From positions 11,003,624 to 11,067,623 of the forward strand of contig CM044964.1 of NCBI GenBank assembly GCA_024516035.1: DNA of 64,000 bases, read 5' to 3'. A model generated the notes under the pieces. The model ran no database searches. It was not told the origin of the DNA and was given only the letters and a program-made list of their open reading frames with translations. Positions 1-12,539 of this stretch are shown piece after piece (positions within the stretch are counted from its first letter, which is position 1; the number at the start of each line of letters is the position of its first letter). The position numbers were made by a program, and so were the translations under genes. This DNA comes from Bactericera cockerelli. Its lineage: Eukaryota; Arthropoda; Insecta; Hemiptera; Triozidae.

Positions 1-1039
1 TACCGCCACCTTCATAGTACTAATACCAACTTACTAAGTGTTTGCTGCTTAAACAGAGCACTCAGAGCAGTTGGTTTCTACGAGTTTCTTAGGAGAGAAA
101 TTCACTTTTTAGTCATGTAGAAAAAAGTAAACCAGTTTTGTAAAGCAAAAATGATAAATTATTGACATCTACTCGGATTAGTACATTCTAAATTTATTCT
201 TCTTTTAAATAATAACTTTTTTATTGGGTATTAGGCAAAAAAATCTACGAAAAGAGGAAGGGAGAAAGAGAGAGAGAACAGTAGAAATAGAGTTTATAAT
301 GGAGAAAAACAAAGAATTAGTGGTCAAAAGAGGTCAATCGAAAAAGAGTGAGTAAAGTAAAGATAACACAGTTGGTCACAATTATGTAAAGACCTGTAAG
401 AGAGGTGGGTGTGATATAGGGGATTCTCTTGTAGGACTACAACCATTTTTAAGAAAAAGGTAACACCGGTTTTCAGACTTTTTTAAACCTAATAATTTAT
501 TTATTATTTTATTTCGCAAACATTTTGCCTATTATAACATGTTTCACTTTTTTTCAACCTATCCTTCTTGAGTTCGTCCGTCAAACGCCTTGGATTTATG
601 TCAATGACAGACATCTTAAGAAGATCTATTTTTTTCGGGGCTAGAATTTGACCAGCAAGAGACATAGGTACATGTTTTAACACTTTAGAACAAAAAACGC
701 ATTTGCATAAACTATAATTATGTATATCTGTATACATAAGATAATTGAGATAATATGCTTTATTTGAACAGTCAGTGCTAGCTAGGAAGTCCCATTAAGA
801 TAACGGTAAAAAAAAGTGGAACCAGTAAGTACTTAAAAAATCAGTAAGTGCTTTCAAAAAACAGTAAGTGCTTTCAAAATACAATTAAAGAGTAGCATAA
901 TTGTTTAATTTATCTTCCAAACCACGCAATTAAAGCATTTATTTAAATGAGCTGACATAGTCTGCGCAGACTCTAGCCAAGGATACAAGCAAGAAGTAGT
1001 CTACAAAAACAGTAGTAAATGATCAGAACATAAAAGATA
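1..1039. other. No gene seen
   Basis: AT-rich DNA without recognisable coding sequence. 750-803 resembles 11975-12050 ('gctttattt...aggaagtcccatta'), a probable retroelement 3' end. Confidence 0.4.
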
Positions 1040-1253
1040 ATAATAATAACACTCTTTACTGGAAGGTAACCACAAGGCGAGGTTTAATGCTCAAAGCATT
1101 TTCTATATATACCAGCTAACCCTCAGGGTCTTATTATTATGTGGTCATAAACTCAAATTAATGAGGAAATATTCATGTACTGGGTAGGATTCGAACCAAC
1201 GGATCCCTAATACGCTATCTGTATTACCAGACTAGCGCACCACTTAACAACCA
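1040..1253 (-). repeat. tRNA-derived SINE, family 2
   Basis: Full copy in reverse. Confidence 0.75.
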
Positions 1254-2850
1254 AAGAGTCTCTTTGTGCAATGGATCAGAAATCAGAAATACCTACTCTT
1301 CTAGTCTTCTTGCAGGTTGGTATGTATTTCGAATTCCTAATTATTAATTTTGCCAAAATCTAACTGTAACCAATCCTAATATATTCTGCAATATCTAACT
1401 GTTCCAAAATAGCAAATTATGAATAACAAAATTTAAATATTCGTGAAAAATCAAGGTCCGATACACATGGTACCTATGGTAAATTAATAATTAAGTGCAT
1501 TTTTTTGTGCAATAGGTTGTACATTTTTTTTATTCTTCTTGATTCTCAAGGAAAAACTTTTGTTTATTAGAACAAAGTTTAAGGTCAAAATACAAAATAC
1601 ATAGTTTAATAAATTAAGCTATCGGATTTCACGAGTCACTGATTTGGTAATTGGGACTCGAACCACCGACCTCCAGGTTACGACGAGCGACACCTTACCG
1701 ATGAAGTTACTTTAATACGTTTAGTGTTATGTGACAAGGCAGGCCAAAAGTAAAGCCGAAATAGAAACCAGGTATACTTAAGTAAGCAGGATACTCAGTC
1801 ACTTTCTCACAAGTCTAAGACGGATCTTAGTTCTTACAAACTGTAGGTACTAGGTACGATTATACTACATGTAATATCAGTTGACAATAACTTCAGACAT
1901 ATCGGCTATAGATAAACCTAGGAAGTAAGTACTGTTTTCTTTATAGAAAAAAAAAACAAAAATATGCATAATAATGTTGACCCAGCACCTAAATGGGAAG
2001 TATGGTGTCACTTCTCGCCCATCAGAGGAGAGGTATACTCGTATACTACGGGATGGGCAGGCTACAACACAGACAAGAAGCGTCCACAGTAGTAGCTCCT
2101 GTTTCATGGCTACGAAATAAAAAAGGCTGTGAAACACTCATCTTTAAAAAAAAAAAAAAAACAAGAATATGCATAATAATATAATGGTACTTAATGAGAA
2201 AAGAATTCGCTCCCTTTTTTTTTTTTTTTTTTTTTTTAAATCTTTTTCATAGAAACCAGGTTTTCACAAAGACAAATCGACTGTTTTTTCATCGTCCGCT
2301 CAGGGTCACTCTAATATTGAGGGTTCACAGATTTCTATAAAATCTCTGTAAAACAGAAATCCCTTAAAATAGCACTCTAATATTAGTGCTATTTTATTAA
2401 ACTGAGCATTAAATATCAATTTAGAAGGGAAAAAACTGACAGATCCAAGTGCAACCAGTTCTGAACGCTCCGAGCACATAATAATATATGAGTAAAACAA
2501 ATATGGCGATGAATTAGAAAGCCAGGCCAATTGAAGAACCAGAGCTGAAACGAATCGACGACAAACTTGTCTGTAAAAAGTCAATAATTATACACACACA
2601 CAGTCTTCATGGGTAAGATATAATATGACGTCACAAGGCTGGTGTAGTGGTATAACTATGACGTAATTCCAATCAATTTCTTTCCCAAATGGTCTAACCA
2701 TTTCCTAGATCCAATCATTTTCTTTACCAAAAAATTGGTCTAGCCATTCAAAGAGGAAATGCTTCTTGCATCCTCGGTTCCCTTCCGGAAGGACGCACCC
2801 GGGGGAAAAGTTTTTTTTTATATTTAAAAAATAAAACATGAAAAAAAAAA

Positions 2851-2970
2851 CTATGACGTCACAACTCAGGTGTAGTGGTATAACTATGACGTCACAACTC
2901 AGGTAGAGTGGTATAACTATGACGTCACAACTCAGGTGTAGTGGTATAACTATGACGTCACAACTCAAAC
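2851..2970. repeat. 33-bp tandem repeat, each unit with TGACGTCA
   Basis: Units start at 2851, 2884, 2917 and 2950 (the last shortened). A lone relative lies at 2624-2660. Confidence 0.9.
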
Positions 2971-3000
2971 GTCGTGCTCAAACGATTTCTTATAAATACC

Positions 3001-3287
3001 TGTAGCCTGTTCCATAAATATCTGTAACACTCTCCATTCTCAAAATTCCCAGATCTCCTTTTGAACGGTCACACATCGCACTCTGATTGGTCAATGCGTT
3101 CAAATTAACCAATTTATTATTGAAACACCTTTGTATGTTTAGGATTCAAAAATATATTCACATTAGGATGTCTAATATAAAAATAATGTTCAAATTAACC
3201 AATCAGAGTGCGTTGTGTGACCAGTTGAAAGGGAGATTAGGAGATTATGAGAGTGGAGAGTGTTTCTGGAACGGGCTACTTAGATCA
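3001..3287. mobile_element. MITE with ~90-bp inverted termini
   Basis: The left part (gtagcctgttccataaat) mirrors the right part (tttctggaacgggctact). Inner inverted copies of 'aaccaatcagagtgcg' are present. Confidence 0.6.
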
Positions 3288-3779
3288 CGTAGGTACATAA
3301 CTTAAGACACACGCATGCGCAAGAGATTGTCGCTGTGACTAATATCAAATTAATTTTGACTCAACGGGAATTTTAAATAACTCCGAATACTAGATCGCAA
3401 CTTTCACCTCTCAAGGGTCAATTTGACATTGATCTCTTCAACAGAATTTACTATTTAGAGTTCAAAAAAGATGTTCATGTTTAAAACCGATAAAACAGAC
3501 CAAAATTTGAATGGGACGATCATATTTAATAGAGAAACATTTTACGTAGAAGATAGGTTTTGCAAGAACTTTCGGACCAGATTATCCAAATTCAGGGCCG
3601 CATTAACAGAGTAGGATAAATGGGGCAAATTGGCCTGTTCAAGGTCTCCTTAGGTGGGGTCAGACCGGGTGAACGGACACACAAAAGGGAAAAACGAGGG
3701 GCCCAGAATAGTAGCCAGCATCAGGGGCCGACAAAACCTGTGAACGTGTCTTTCTACAGATATTTTTTTTTATTTTTTT

Positions 3780-3923
3780 TTAACACTTAGACGACCGGCA
3801 TGGTTTTTCGTGAATTCTCTTGTGGGACCGGCGATAATACGGCTCTCCGACATTGTGTACCCGGTCCATTCCGTACGAACCTGCGTGTACCACCGGTGGT
3901 ACACCCGGTCGTCTAAGTGTTAA
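3780..3923. mobile_element. 136-bp TTAA-flanked MITE
   Basis: TTAA on both sides of inverted ends CACTTAGACGACCGG and complement. It abuts a SINE at 3924. Confidence 0.65.
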
Positions 3924-4088
3924 AGGTACGTGTGCCCCGGAACCGCTTTCGCATTACATCAGGGCACTTTACCTTTACATCCATGCCATTCCGGAAACGG
4001 AAAATTTCGGTCAGAAATTTCCGCTCCGGCCGGGATTCGAACCCGCAACCTCCGGATCAGTAACCAATGCTCTTAACCATTGAGCCTA
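3924..4088 (-). repeat. tRNA-derived SINE, family 1
   Basis: Full head and body; the tail abuts the TTAA MITE. Confidence 0.8.
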
Positions 4089-4321
4089 ACCCTACGCGTT
4101 TCACGGCCAGTTGCAGACCACTTCTTGAATGTATTTTGGATGGGGTGACTTTGCCCGATGTGTTCTGAGACACAAGCCTCGGTTCCTGGGTGTCCAGACG
4201 CCGCCACGAGACACGAAGGTGCAAGAGTTCCTAAGAATAGGTATTGCTCAAGTAAGAGGGAATGATTTCACGACGGGAAAGATAAAGGCATAAAAGTTAA
4301 AAAAAAAAAAAGTTATCATAT

Positions 4322-4457
4322 TAATTTGTGTTAATCACTTTCGCGATGTCACAACTACTCAAACTCGCTTTACTAAATGTACGCTGAAACCGTGACTTGA
4401 ACCACCGACCTCCAGGTTACAAGTCCGCCGCCTTATCGATCGAGCTACTGAGGTGGG
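4322..4457 (-). repeat. tRNA-derived SINE, family 3
   Basis: Full copy in reverse; a second lies 400 bases on at 4858-4985. Confidence 0.75.
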
Positions 4458-4857
4458 TGATAAAGGCATAATATTATTATGATGTTATCACTAAAACCCT
4501 AATTATTTACCGTAATAAAAATATGGTATGGCTGTAGAGGACTACAAACAGATAAAGGACTAGCCAACCCTAACAATCCAGGCGAGCTTGAAGTTATCAC
4601 TCCCCCTTAGTTGTAGCCAAGCTGGTTACAAAATTATGTTATGGCTTGTTGCCATTCCTGCCATCCAACCAGTAGGTACAGACAGAGACCTTTGCTATCA
4701 CCGAAAGAATAAAGAGGCAGATAAAGAGCAGAAGAGAGAATTGTATCTACTTACATAATTTTTATAAAAAATCATGAATGTTTCATGAATCGAACTCAGG
4801 GTCCTCTGTGTTGAAGAGATATACCTACGTCTATAATGAAATTATAAAAGTTATCTT

Positions 4858-4985
4858 ATTTGTGTTAATCACTTTCGTGATATCACAACTACTCAAACTC
4901 GACATATTAATCCACGCTGACACTGGGACTTGAACACCGACCTACATAACAAGTCCGCCGCCTTATCGATCAAGCTACTGAGATC
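4858..4985 (-). repeat. tRNA-derived SINE, family 3
   Basis: Full copy in reverse, more diverged in box B. Confidence 0.7.
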
Positions 4986-5894
4986 GGCGAAATTAAAATT
5001 ATTAGGAAATTAAATATTTGAAACTATCATATCATAGTACCTATCTATCATCACTATACTTGAAACTTTGCTCAAATTCGAAGAAGATTATAACATTTAG
5101 ACTTTAGAGAGTAGAAACTTTTACTTTCAAGATAGATGCATCATAAATTTTAACCTAATAGGTAGTCATGTCAGTAACATGAATAGTTTTGAAACAGACA
5201 GAACGTCTCATATGACTAAAACCAGTAAAAGCTGATGGACATTCGAGATGATAAAATCTTGGACAAGCACATTATGCAGATTTATGAAATAATAGAGATT
5301 GTGTGTCCGTATTACCGGTTGGTTTTGGTAACTACGCTGTAATAATTAGTTATGTTGTGGATGGATGTTGGTCCTAATAGACATAATTTATATGTCTGGA
5401 CCACAGATTTCGACATAAGAAGTACCTACCTAAATACGTAAGATACACAAAGACTGCAATTCAAATATTGCATTTTTTATTGCAGAAATGGACTCTACGT
5501 TGAAAAGGAATTGATTTGACTTTTTGTTTAATATTTTAATGGTACAGTTTTTGTTTAGTGTGTGTTTTTTTCTATTTTTTTTCCTTCTTTTTGCTTAAGT
5601 CTCATTAACGTTGGTAATTCGAGGCGGAACGGTAGAAACAACTTGATACGACGAAATTTTTAGAACCTGTTCTATGCCACCGTTCAACCGGTTAGTCACC
5701 CATCTTCAACTTTCATTCGGCCTTGAGCTTGGTTTCGGTTCAGTCCAAATATTCACCGGGTATTCCAGAAATACTGCAGCTTTGATTCGGCTCTTCACAC
5801 TTGGTGGGCTTGTTTGTAAAATAAACTCATTCCACTAAATTTAATCTACCAAACAATATCATGAATATGTTTTACAATCAAAGTATTAACACAT

Positions 5895-6095
5895 TGAAAC
5901 CCACCGGCTCATGTTCCGTGAAAGTCACCGGTGGGTTTCATTCATATTTTTCAGAGCACACAATGATACTCAGTCATGAAACCCACCGGTGGGTTTCATG
6001 GTGTTTTACTGATGTTCCGTGAAAGTCACCGGTGGGTTTCATCCAGATTTTTCAGAGCACACAATGACACTCAGTCATAAAACCCACCGGTGACC
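5895..6095. repeat. 101-bp tandem repeat with CACCGGTGGGTTTCAT palindromes
   Basis: Two units (starts 5913 and 6014) each holding opposed copies of the GAAACCCACCGGTG motif. Confidence 0.85.
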
Positions 6096-6204
6096 TAAAG
6101 GGGACATAATTAAAAATCCCAATTTTGTCCTGTGTAGGTAGGTACTTGAGAAAAAACTAGAAAAAAAGCCTCGATGTTCGACGTGTTAAATTATGAAATA
6201 TAAT

Positions 6205-6325
6205 TAGAATTAAGATAAGCCAGACACTGCCTCAAGTGGGAGTTTAAACCAATCACAGCTCACCATAGCCCGAGTTGAGGGACAGTCTGGCTTACCTGAA
6301 CTGTAATCCTGTTTTAAAATTCGAC
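6205..6325. mobile_element. Short MITE (aagataagccagac family)
   Basis: Inverted ends 'ataagccagac' and 'gtctggcttacc'. Related copies at 13098-13230 and, degenerate, at 45766-45895. Confidence 0.5.
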
Positions 6326-6873
6326 TCTTAGTCAATATGGATATTGAAATTTGGAATATGATGAAATGTCGAGATTCGTAATGCTGAACTACTCACGCCA
6401 GTTGTCACAAGAATAGCAAAATTTAAAATCCACAAATTGGTAGGAATCTGAATTTCGTTCCCGAGAGTACACACAATCTCAAAATCCGTTAATCTCCCTT
6501 TCTACCGTTAAATTTCGTTTAACTAATGCATTCTGAGTGTGATTTGCGGATTTTGAGAGTACCTTCTGTAAAGAAGCCTTGATCTGTCTGATATTTCGGT
6601 AACATTCGGTTCTCATGTCTCAAATATTGTTCATCTATCACATCACAAAAACGGGACAATAATTCATCCATTAATCTCTCTGGTACTTAGTACTTTAGTT
6701 CAACAACTCAATACCAAACTATTAAGTTGTCTGCTACCAGATTAACAACAGAGGTCTACCAGATTTATACTCGAGAGGTTTTTAGTATTGTTTAGGTGAT
6801 TATGCTAGTACATGACGTCTTTATCTGGTAGTCCCGAAGTCCTAAACTATAATACAGATCGATGTAAGTAACT

Positions 6874-7085
6874 AAGACCACGGGTTATTCCCCCCCGTCG
6901 TAAAAGGCGACTAACAGGAATATCTCTCAGAAGCTGTTAAAAAGCTTTAAAACAAAGAGATCTTCATAAAACTCTCAGGAGCTGCTGGAAAGCGGTTCGA
7001 ATGGCTGCCCAAAAACAATGCCTTAATCCACAAGAGGCCGGGCAAATGCCCTAAAGCCACTTTCCAATAAACAAGCACCAAAAAA
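6874..7085 (+). repeat. Probable 5'-end fragment of another RTE-related element
   Basis: 'gaccacgggttattc' followed by CGTCGTAAAAGGCGACTAA, the same order as the 5' end of the RTE LINE; ends in an A-rich stretch. No coding part is attached. Confidence 0.5.
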
Positions 7086-8311
7086 AAGCCTCGTTCAGAA
7101 GACACCACTGCAGAACATCAGTGTGAGAAGCTAATGGAGTAGAGGCAGATGATACCAACAAACTCAACTATACTTTTTTGTAGAGATAGTTGAGAGGTGG
7201 CATTCGAAACCCCAACTGCTTCTCAAAGCTTTATAAACGCTCTGAAGTCTTTGAACAACACGGCACATCCCATATAATAATTTACTTGCCAGAGAAAACA
7301 TTCTCTGAGGAAACTTTCCACAATTAAATGCTACAAGGATAAATATAATTCCCCACTTGAAGTAAACAACAGAAGTTTAACCGCGCCTGGTGGTTACCTT
7401 CCACTAAAGAGTATCATTATTATTACAATCTTTCAACAGAACAAAGGGAATCTTCTTATTCTGTCGACTCATGCTTTCCGGCTAAGTTTTCTAGTAGCGA
7501 CAGTTAATGAGTATTAAGTATAAGAATATTTTATTTAGAAAGCAGTACCATACACATACAAGTGTTGGCCCCAAAAGTTAGCCAGCACCCAATTACATGG
7601 GGATACAAAAATGATCAGTCATCCTTTGTTTAAAAGACTTGAAAGTTTTGTAAGACATGATTTTAATGACTTTAGGATTGAAGATTTTAATTATTATAGA
7701 CAAGGGATTGTGGACTTCTACTGTGAAGGACACTTTGATGGTAATGAAGGCCCTGTAAACTGACGTTTAGGTATAAACAGGAGGAATCCTTTGTCCTTCG
7801 TACAGAATAGGACAAGGAATAAAGAAATTGTGTATCAATTTAAAAAAATAATTGACTTTAATAATATTCTCCTGAAGCACTTCACAAAATATCCTTCCAC
7901 TATCTACTCGTATCGGTGGAAGAGAAAGCCACAGGCTTTAACTTCGCCCCTTGGATGGGGTTCGGTGGAAGAGAAAGCCACACTGCCACAGGCTTTAACT
8001 TCGCCCCTTGGTTCACTACATATTCTATTTTTTTTTTTTTTTTTTTTTTTCAAGTCCTATTTTGTTGAATGTATCATGTAGGTAGTTGACCAATAAAGTG
8101 TTAAATAATAATAATATTTAATTGTTTCCGTCTTTTCTGGTGTGTACCATGAGGTGATAAACAGATTTTTTGGTGACGCCTAGTAGTACCTAAACTAGCG
8201 TCTTTAACACTAAACCTAAACAGTGCACAATGCAATAATAATAATAAAAAAATCTATTATATTTTTTTTTTCTTCTACCTCATACATTATTTTTAGTTAG
8301 GCTTTCAAAAG

Positions 8312-8502
8312 GGTTGGGTGAAAGAGATTGCCACAGTCAATAATTCCGCCCTTTAGGTAGGACATTAGTTTTATTCTCTTTTTTGTTCTTGTTTCTTTGT
8401 TCAATCTATTTATTTACTCTTTACTCTTTATACTTTACTCTTTATAATTTCATTATATTTTACTGTATGTATTTTGTCTTACCTAATAAAGCATAATATA
8501 AT
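8312..8502 (+). repeat. LINE-3'-end-like repeat ending in TAA units
   Basis: 'gaaagagattgccacagtcaat', 'gccctttaggtaggacat', T-rich stretch, 'cttacctaataaagcat' and TAA repeats. Also at 53776-53970 (plus) and 11532-11672 (minus); a relative at 7912-8112. Confidence 0.55.
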
Positions 8503-8717
8503 AAATAATAACAGTCTTTAGTGGAAGGTAACCACCAATCTAGGTTAATGCTCAAAGCATTTTCTAAAACCTAACCCTCAGATTCTTATTATTATGCGGA
8601 CACAAACTCAAATTATAATGAGGAAAAAATCATGTACTGGGTGGGATTCCAACCAACGGAACCCTACGCTACCTGGATTACCAGACTAGCGCGTTGAACC
8701 ACTTGACTACCAATGCA
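8503..8717 (-). repeat. tRNA-derived SINE, family 2
   Basis: Full copy in reverse, directly after a LINE-tail-like repeat. Confidence 0.75.
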
Positions 8718-9008
8718 CATACCAGTATATCACCATTAGGACTAATCCATGCAGGAACCTCTTTAAATGTTTAACTAACTACTTACTAGCTAAAATTGAA
8801 TAGTCTATGTTTAATATTTTAAGTAGGTACCTGAAGGTATGTCACTGTAGTGAATTCCTCATGAGTACTGCTAATTTAAGTAGGTACCTCATATGTTTGA
8901 AGTAACGGTTAACTCGTCAATATTTTATTGTCAAGAAAGTGTTTGACAACTTGTTTGATTTCTAATCGATTGGTGTGTCTTTGTGCTTCCTCACGCTTTT
9001 AACAAGAA

Positions 9009-9200
9009 GCTGTTGAGTGGTTAATAGCATTGGTTACTGACCCGGAGGTTGCGGGTTTGAATCCCGGCCGGAGCGGAATATTCTGACCGAGTTTTTCCGT
9101 TTCCGGAGTGGCATGGATGTAAAGGTAAAGTGCACTGCAGAAATGCGAAAGAGGTTCCGGGGCGCATCTACCTTTTTTTTTTTCTTTTCTTTTTTAAAGG
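9009..9200 (+). repeat. tRNA-derived SINE, family 1
   Basis: Box A-like 'gagtggttaatagc' and box B 'gggtttgaatccc' head, then the family tail 'ggcatggatgtaaaggtaaagtgc' and 'ggttccggggc', ending in a poly-T/A stretch. Other copies: 3924-4088 (minus), 11758-11952, 18116-18282, 34858-34942 (minus, head only), 13258-13314 (minus, tail). Confidence 0.8.
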
Positions 9201-9346
9201 ATTAACAAGTTTACAGCCATACTAAAATATTTGGCCTTAAGCCTCACTTAACGATGGCCTGATTAGATGAAAAGCCAGCCTACGTGGTGCAGCCGTTTTG
9301 ACGTGAGATCAATTTCTTAGTACGCAGATTTTTCAAAAAATGTTTA
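9201..9346 (+). repeat. Interspersed repeat shared with 61463-61644
   Basis: Both read 'gattaaca(a/g)gtttaca', 'cctcacttaa(c/t)gatggcctgat' and 'acgcagatttttcaaaaaatg'. Confidence 0.6.
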
Positions 9347-9959
9347 AATCATATGACTCAAGCCCGCCTTACTAAATGTTTCATACTAAAACCTCGAACC
9401 TTCGACCTCCAGGTTATGAGTTCACTAACTCGGAAATTTCAAAATGCAATAATTTCACTAAAAAAATTAATAACTATTCATAGCTTTAATTAAAAACTTT
9501 CTATTAAATTAAGACAAACCATAATAATTGAAAGCCACACATCAGTAGTCCGTATTATAGTTTTTTACTATATGATAATTTTAAATTAGTGGATAAAAAA
9601 AAGAATCGTTAGTACCTAACTAGTTTGATCTCTTGATTCCAGTAAATAAAGAATTAATAGCTCTTAATTAAATTTGAGGAATGCCTTCCAAATATAAGGA
9701 AAGTAAAAATTAGCAATCTGTGTTGAAGCGTTTTAGAGAAGAGGAAAATTAACATCAAAGTCGAGGCATTGTCGTAACGGACATGCCTTTTCTCTTTTTG
9801 AAAATTGTATCTTTCATATACCCAAAATGAGGGCCCAGCTAGGTTCCTCCATAATGGTTCCTTTCAAAGACATAAGAACAAAAATTTATAAATTTAATCA
9901 CTTCTACCTACTGCTTGAATAGGGAAAAGACAAGAGTTCTTTTTTGCACACTTTGCTAT

Positions 9960-10095
9960 TTCCCAAACCTACTTGGGGTTGGCATTGGTCAACCTCTTTC
10001 TCATGGTTGAGGTTGTTACCCTTCCTAACGCCGACCCTGTTAAGGGCACTAATGATTTGGGTAAATGGCATTTGCCCTGAGAAAGCTGGTACCGA
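9960..10095 (+). repeat. Interspersed repeat shared with 53197-53290
   Basis: Both begin 'cccaaac(c/t)tacttggggttgg'. Confidence 0.5.
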
Positions 10096-10202
10096 GCGTA
10101 TCAGTCTATGGAACGTCCCCCAAAAGAAAAACTTAAGTAGGTACCTACGCGTAATAATAATAAATTGTTTTTATTAAAATCAATACACCAAGCTCATCAG
10201 TT

Positions 10203-10320
10203 TCTCGATCAATATGCTGGCGGACTCGTAACCGGAGGTCGGTGGTTCGAGTCCCAAGTTCGGTAAAAATTTAGTAAATCTAGTTTGATTCATTGTGATA
10301 TCTCATTTTAATCACAAAAG
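10203..10320 (+). repeat. tRNA-derived SINE, family 3
   Basis: 'ggcggactcgtaaccggaggt', 'ggtggttcgagtccc', directly before a family 2 copy in the same orientation. Confidence 0.7.
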
Positions 10321-10322
10321 AA

Positions 10323-10552
10323 TGTGCACTGGTGGTCAAGTGGTTAACGCGCTAGTCTGGTAATCCAGGTAGCGTAGGGATCCGTTGGTTCGAATCCCAC
10401 CCTGTGCAATCTGTGAACGAATTTTTCCTCATTAATTTGAGTTTGTGACCACATAATAATAAGACTCTGAGGGTAAGGTGGTAGAAAATGCTTTAAGCAT
10501 TAACCTCGCCTGGTGGTTACCTTTCACTAAATAGTGTTATTATAATTATCAT
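10323..10552 (+). repeat. tRNA-derived SINE, family 2
   Basis: 'tgcactggtggtcaagtggtt' head, box B 'ggttcgaatccc', body 'gtgaccacataataataagac' and 3' end 'cctggtggttacctttcact' plus TTAT repeats. Other copies: 1040-1253, 8503-8717, 38242-38445 (all minus), 13545-13596 (minus, head) and 7379-7432 (3' end). Confidence 0.8.
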
Positions 10553-11074
10553 GATAACTTTAAACTATATCTATCAATTCACAATTTCAACATCTAATTT
10601 CCTTTTTTAATTCTTTCTACAAACATCTGTTTTCATTTTGAATCCTCAAATTAATTCTCTTGTACTTTTCAGGATTTACCATGAGTTACGTAAGATGACT
10701 GTTAGGGTCTGTAGGTAAGCTGTAAGCTGTTTGATGGTAAACCTAGTGACCTTGATGGTTCTGTTTTGGAAATACCTAACTTTCTAATCATACTGATTCA
10801 TTTTGTAGACAGACTAACAGAAATTTTAGAATTGCACCTACGTACTCTTAACTCTCACAGAAAAAATTGCTACATATTATTATTAAATTGGAAAGTAGGA
10901 TTGCTGAAGTGGTGTGTATGACCATAGATGTTGACATGCACCACTATAATCTCTAATAAAAGATAGATAGGATTACTGAACTTTATGCCCTTTCCAGGAA
11001 TCGAACACACAACTCTAGGACTTGACTAATTCTTCTCTGACACGAGTTTAGACTCACAGAAATATTTCATGATT

Positions 11075-11310
11075 GAGTCTCTTTTTTTATGGGTTTAACG
11101 TCGCTTTCAACTAAATGGTCCCCTCCCTCCATTCACAGGAAACTCACAAACCTGCTACCCACATTAAGCTCACCTAGCGTGGGTTGGGAAGGAATGTCAG
11201 CATCACAAAGTCTTCACCTCGCTGAACGTTGATTAACTTCGGTGATCCCACGAGAACCGGTGGATTCAACGCAAAGGCTGGTTATTTCCGACCCTACACA
11301 GGCTGAATGA
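11075..11310 (-). repeat. 5S rRNA-derived SINE
   Basis: Contains 'acttcggtgatcccacgagaaccggt' in reverse sense and the 'gggtttaacgtcgctttcaact' end. Confidence 0.7.
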
Positions 11311-11348
11311 GTTTAGCGTGGGTAGCAATATAGCTAAGTACCTATGTA

Positions 11349-11495
11349 ACCGACCTCAGTAGCTTGTAGCTTGATTGATAAGGCGGCGGACTTGTAACCT
11401 AGAGGTCGGTGGTTCAAGTCCCGGTTTCAACAAAAATTTAGTAAAGTGAGTTTAAGTAGTTGTGACATCACGAAAGTGATTAACACAAATAATTA
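11349..11495 (+). repeat. tRNA-derived SINE, family 3
   Basis: 'gaccgacctcagtagcttg'-type head, 'ggtggttcaagtccc' box B, tail 'gttgtgacatcacgaaagtg'. Other copies: 4322-4457, 4858-4985, 1616-1705, 9349-9425 (all minus), 10203-10320 (plus). Confidence 0.75.
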
Positions 11496-11757
11496 TAATG
11501 AAGTACCTAAGTATCGATAGAAGTACCGATATTATTATTATGAAACTCTTTATTAGAAGAACACTATATACAAACAAATAATAGTAAAAAATAAAATACA
11601 AAATATGTCCTAACTAAAGGGCGGAGTTATTGCCTATGGCAATCTCTTCCACCCAACCAACGATAGGTCTGTTGCCAATTAAAGAAGTTCGTATCCGTGT
11701 CACATAAGGGCTTATAAGCACAAACATAGCTGATGGGGGAATAGGGGAATTAAGAAG

Positions 11758-11952
11758 CCGACCTCCGTGGCTCAGTGGTTAAGAGCAATGGTTACTGACC
11801 CGGAGGTTGCGGGTTCGAATCCCGGCCGGAGCGGAAAATTCTGACGGAAATTTTCCGTTTCCAGAATGGCATGGATGTAAAGGTAAAGTGCCCTGAAGTA
11901 ATGCGAAAGCGGTTCCGGGGCACACTCACCTTTAAAAAAAAAAAAAAAAAAC
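11758..11952 (+). repeat. tRNA-derived SINE, family 1
   Basis: The best preserved copy: 'ggctcagtggttaagagc', 'gggttcgaatcccggccg', A tail. Confidence 0.82.
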
Positions 11953-12539
11953 GTGGGCAAGTATAGTACAGTATAGTAGTAGTGCTTTATTTAGACTGTC
12001 GGCTCAAGACAGGAAGTCCCATTACGCTAACAAGTATAAGCTCCGTAAGCCGGCCTTGAGTAAAATCAAAGTATTATCTAAACAGGAATACTAAACCTAA
12101 AACGAATAATTTAGAACTAAGGGTACCCTTATACTCAAGGAAAGTTTATGAATTCACTTTCGAAATCATTGCATGTAGATATAAATTGATGTTATGTTCA
12201 TTGCTAGCTCTTCAGACCATAATGTAGTTATTTAAAAAATAAAAAAAAATTAGCCAAATTTTACTTACCAAGAAAAATGCTCAGCTTGACGTCCAAAAAC
12301 ACGCACAAATAAAGTTCACTCAAAACTCCACTTGCAGACGAAAAATTAGTTCCCTTTCGTACGAATTTTGCAAAAAAAACTTACCACAAAAAAAAAGAAC
12401 TTGAAATCACCGCAAATAAATGCTTTCACTTTTGATAAGTGAAAGAATTATGCACGAAATTAATTAATGAAAAAAAAAGGATTAAAAAAAAAAACGTAAA
12501 TTAAAAGTACATTCGATATGACTAAAAAAATAATTGGTT

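Larger units (their letters stand above)
5000..7500. other. Intergenic, repeats only
   Basis: Apart from the CACCGGTG repeat, the short MITE at 6205 and the RTE 5' fragment, I see nothing. Confidence 0.4.

Noticed and set aside
2851..2970. CRISPR-like array
   Set aside because: Units are contiguous without unique spacers, in a eukaryotic genome.
7610..7762. Short frame beginning MISHPLFKRLESFVRHDFND
   Set aside because: Fifty codons without recognised homology; may be a retroelement remnant, but too weak to list.
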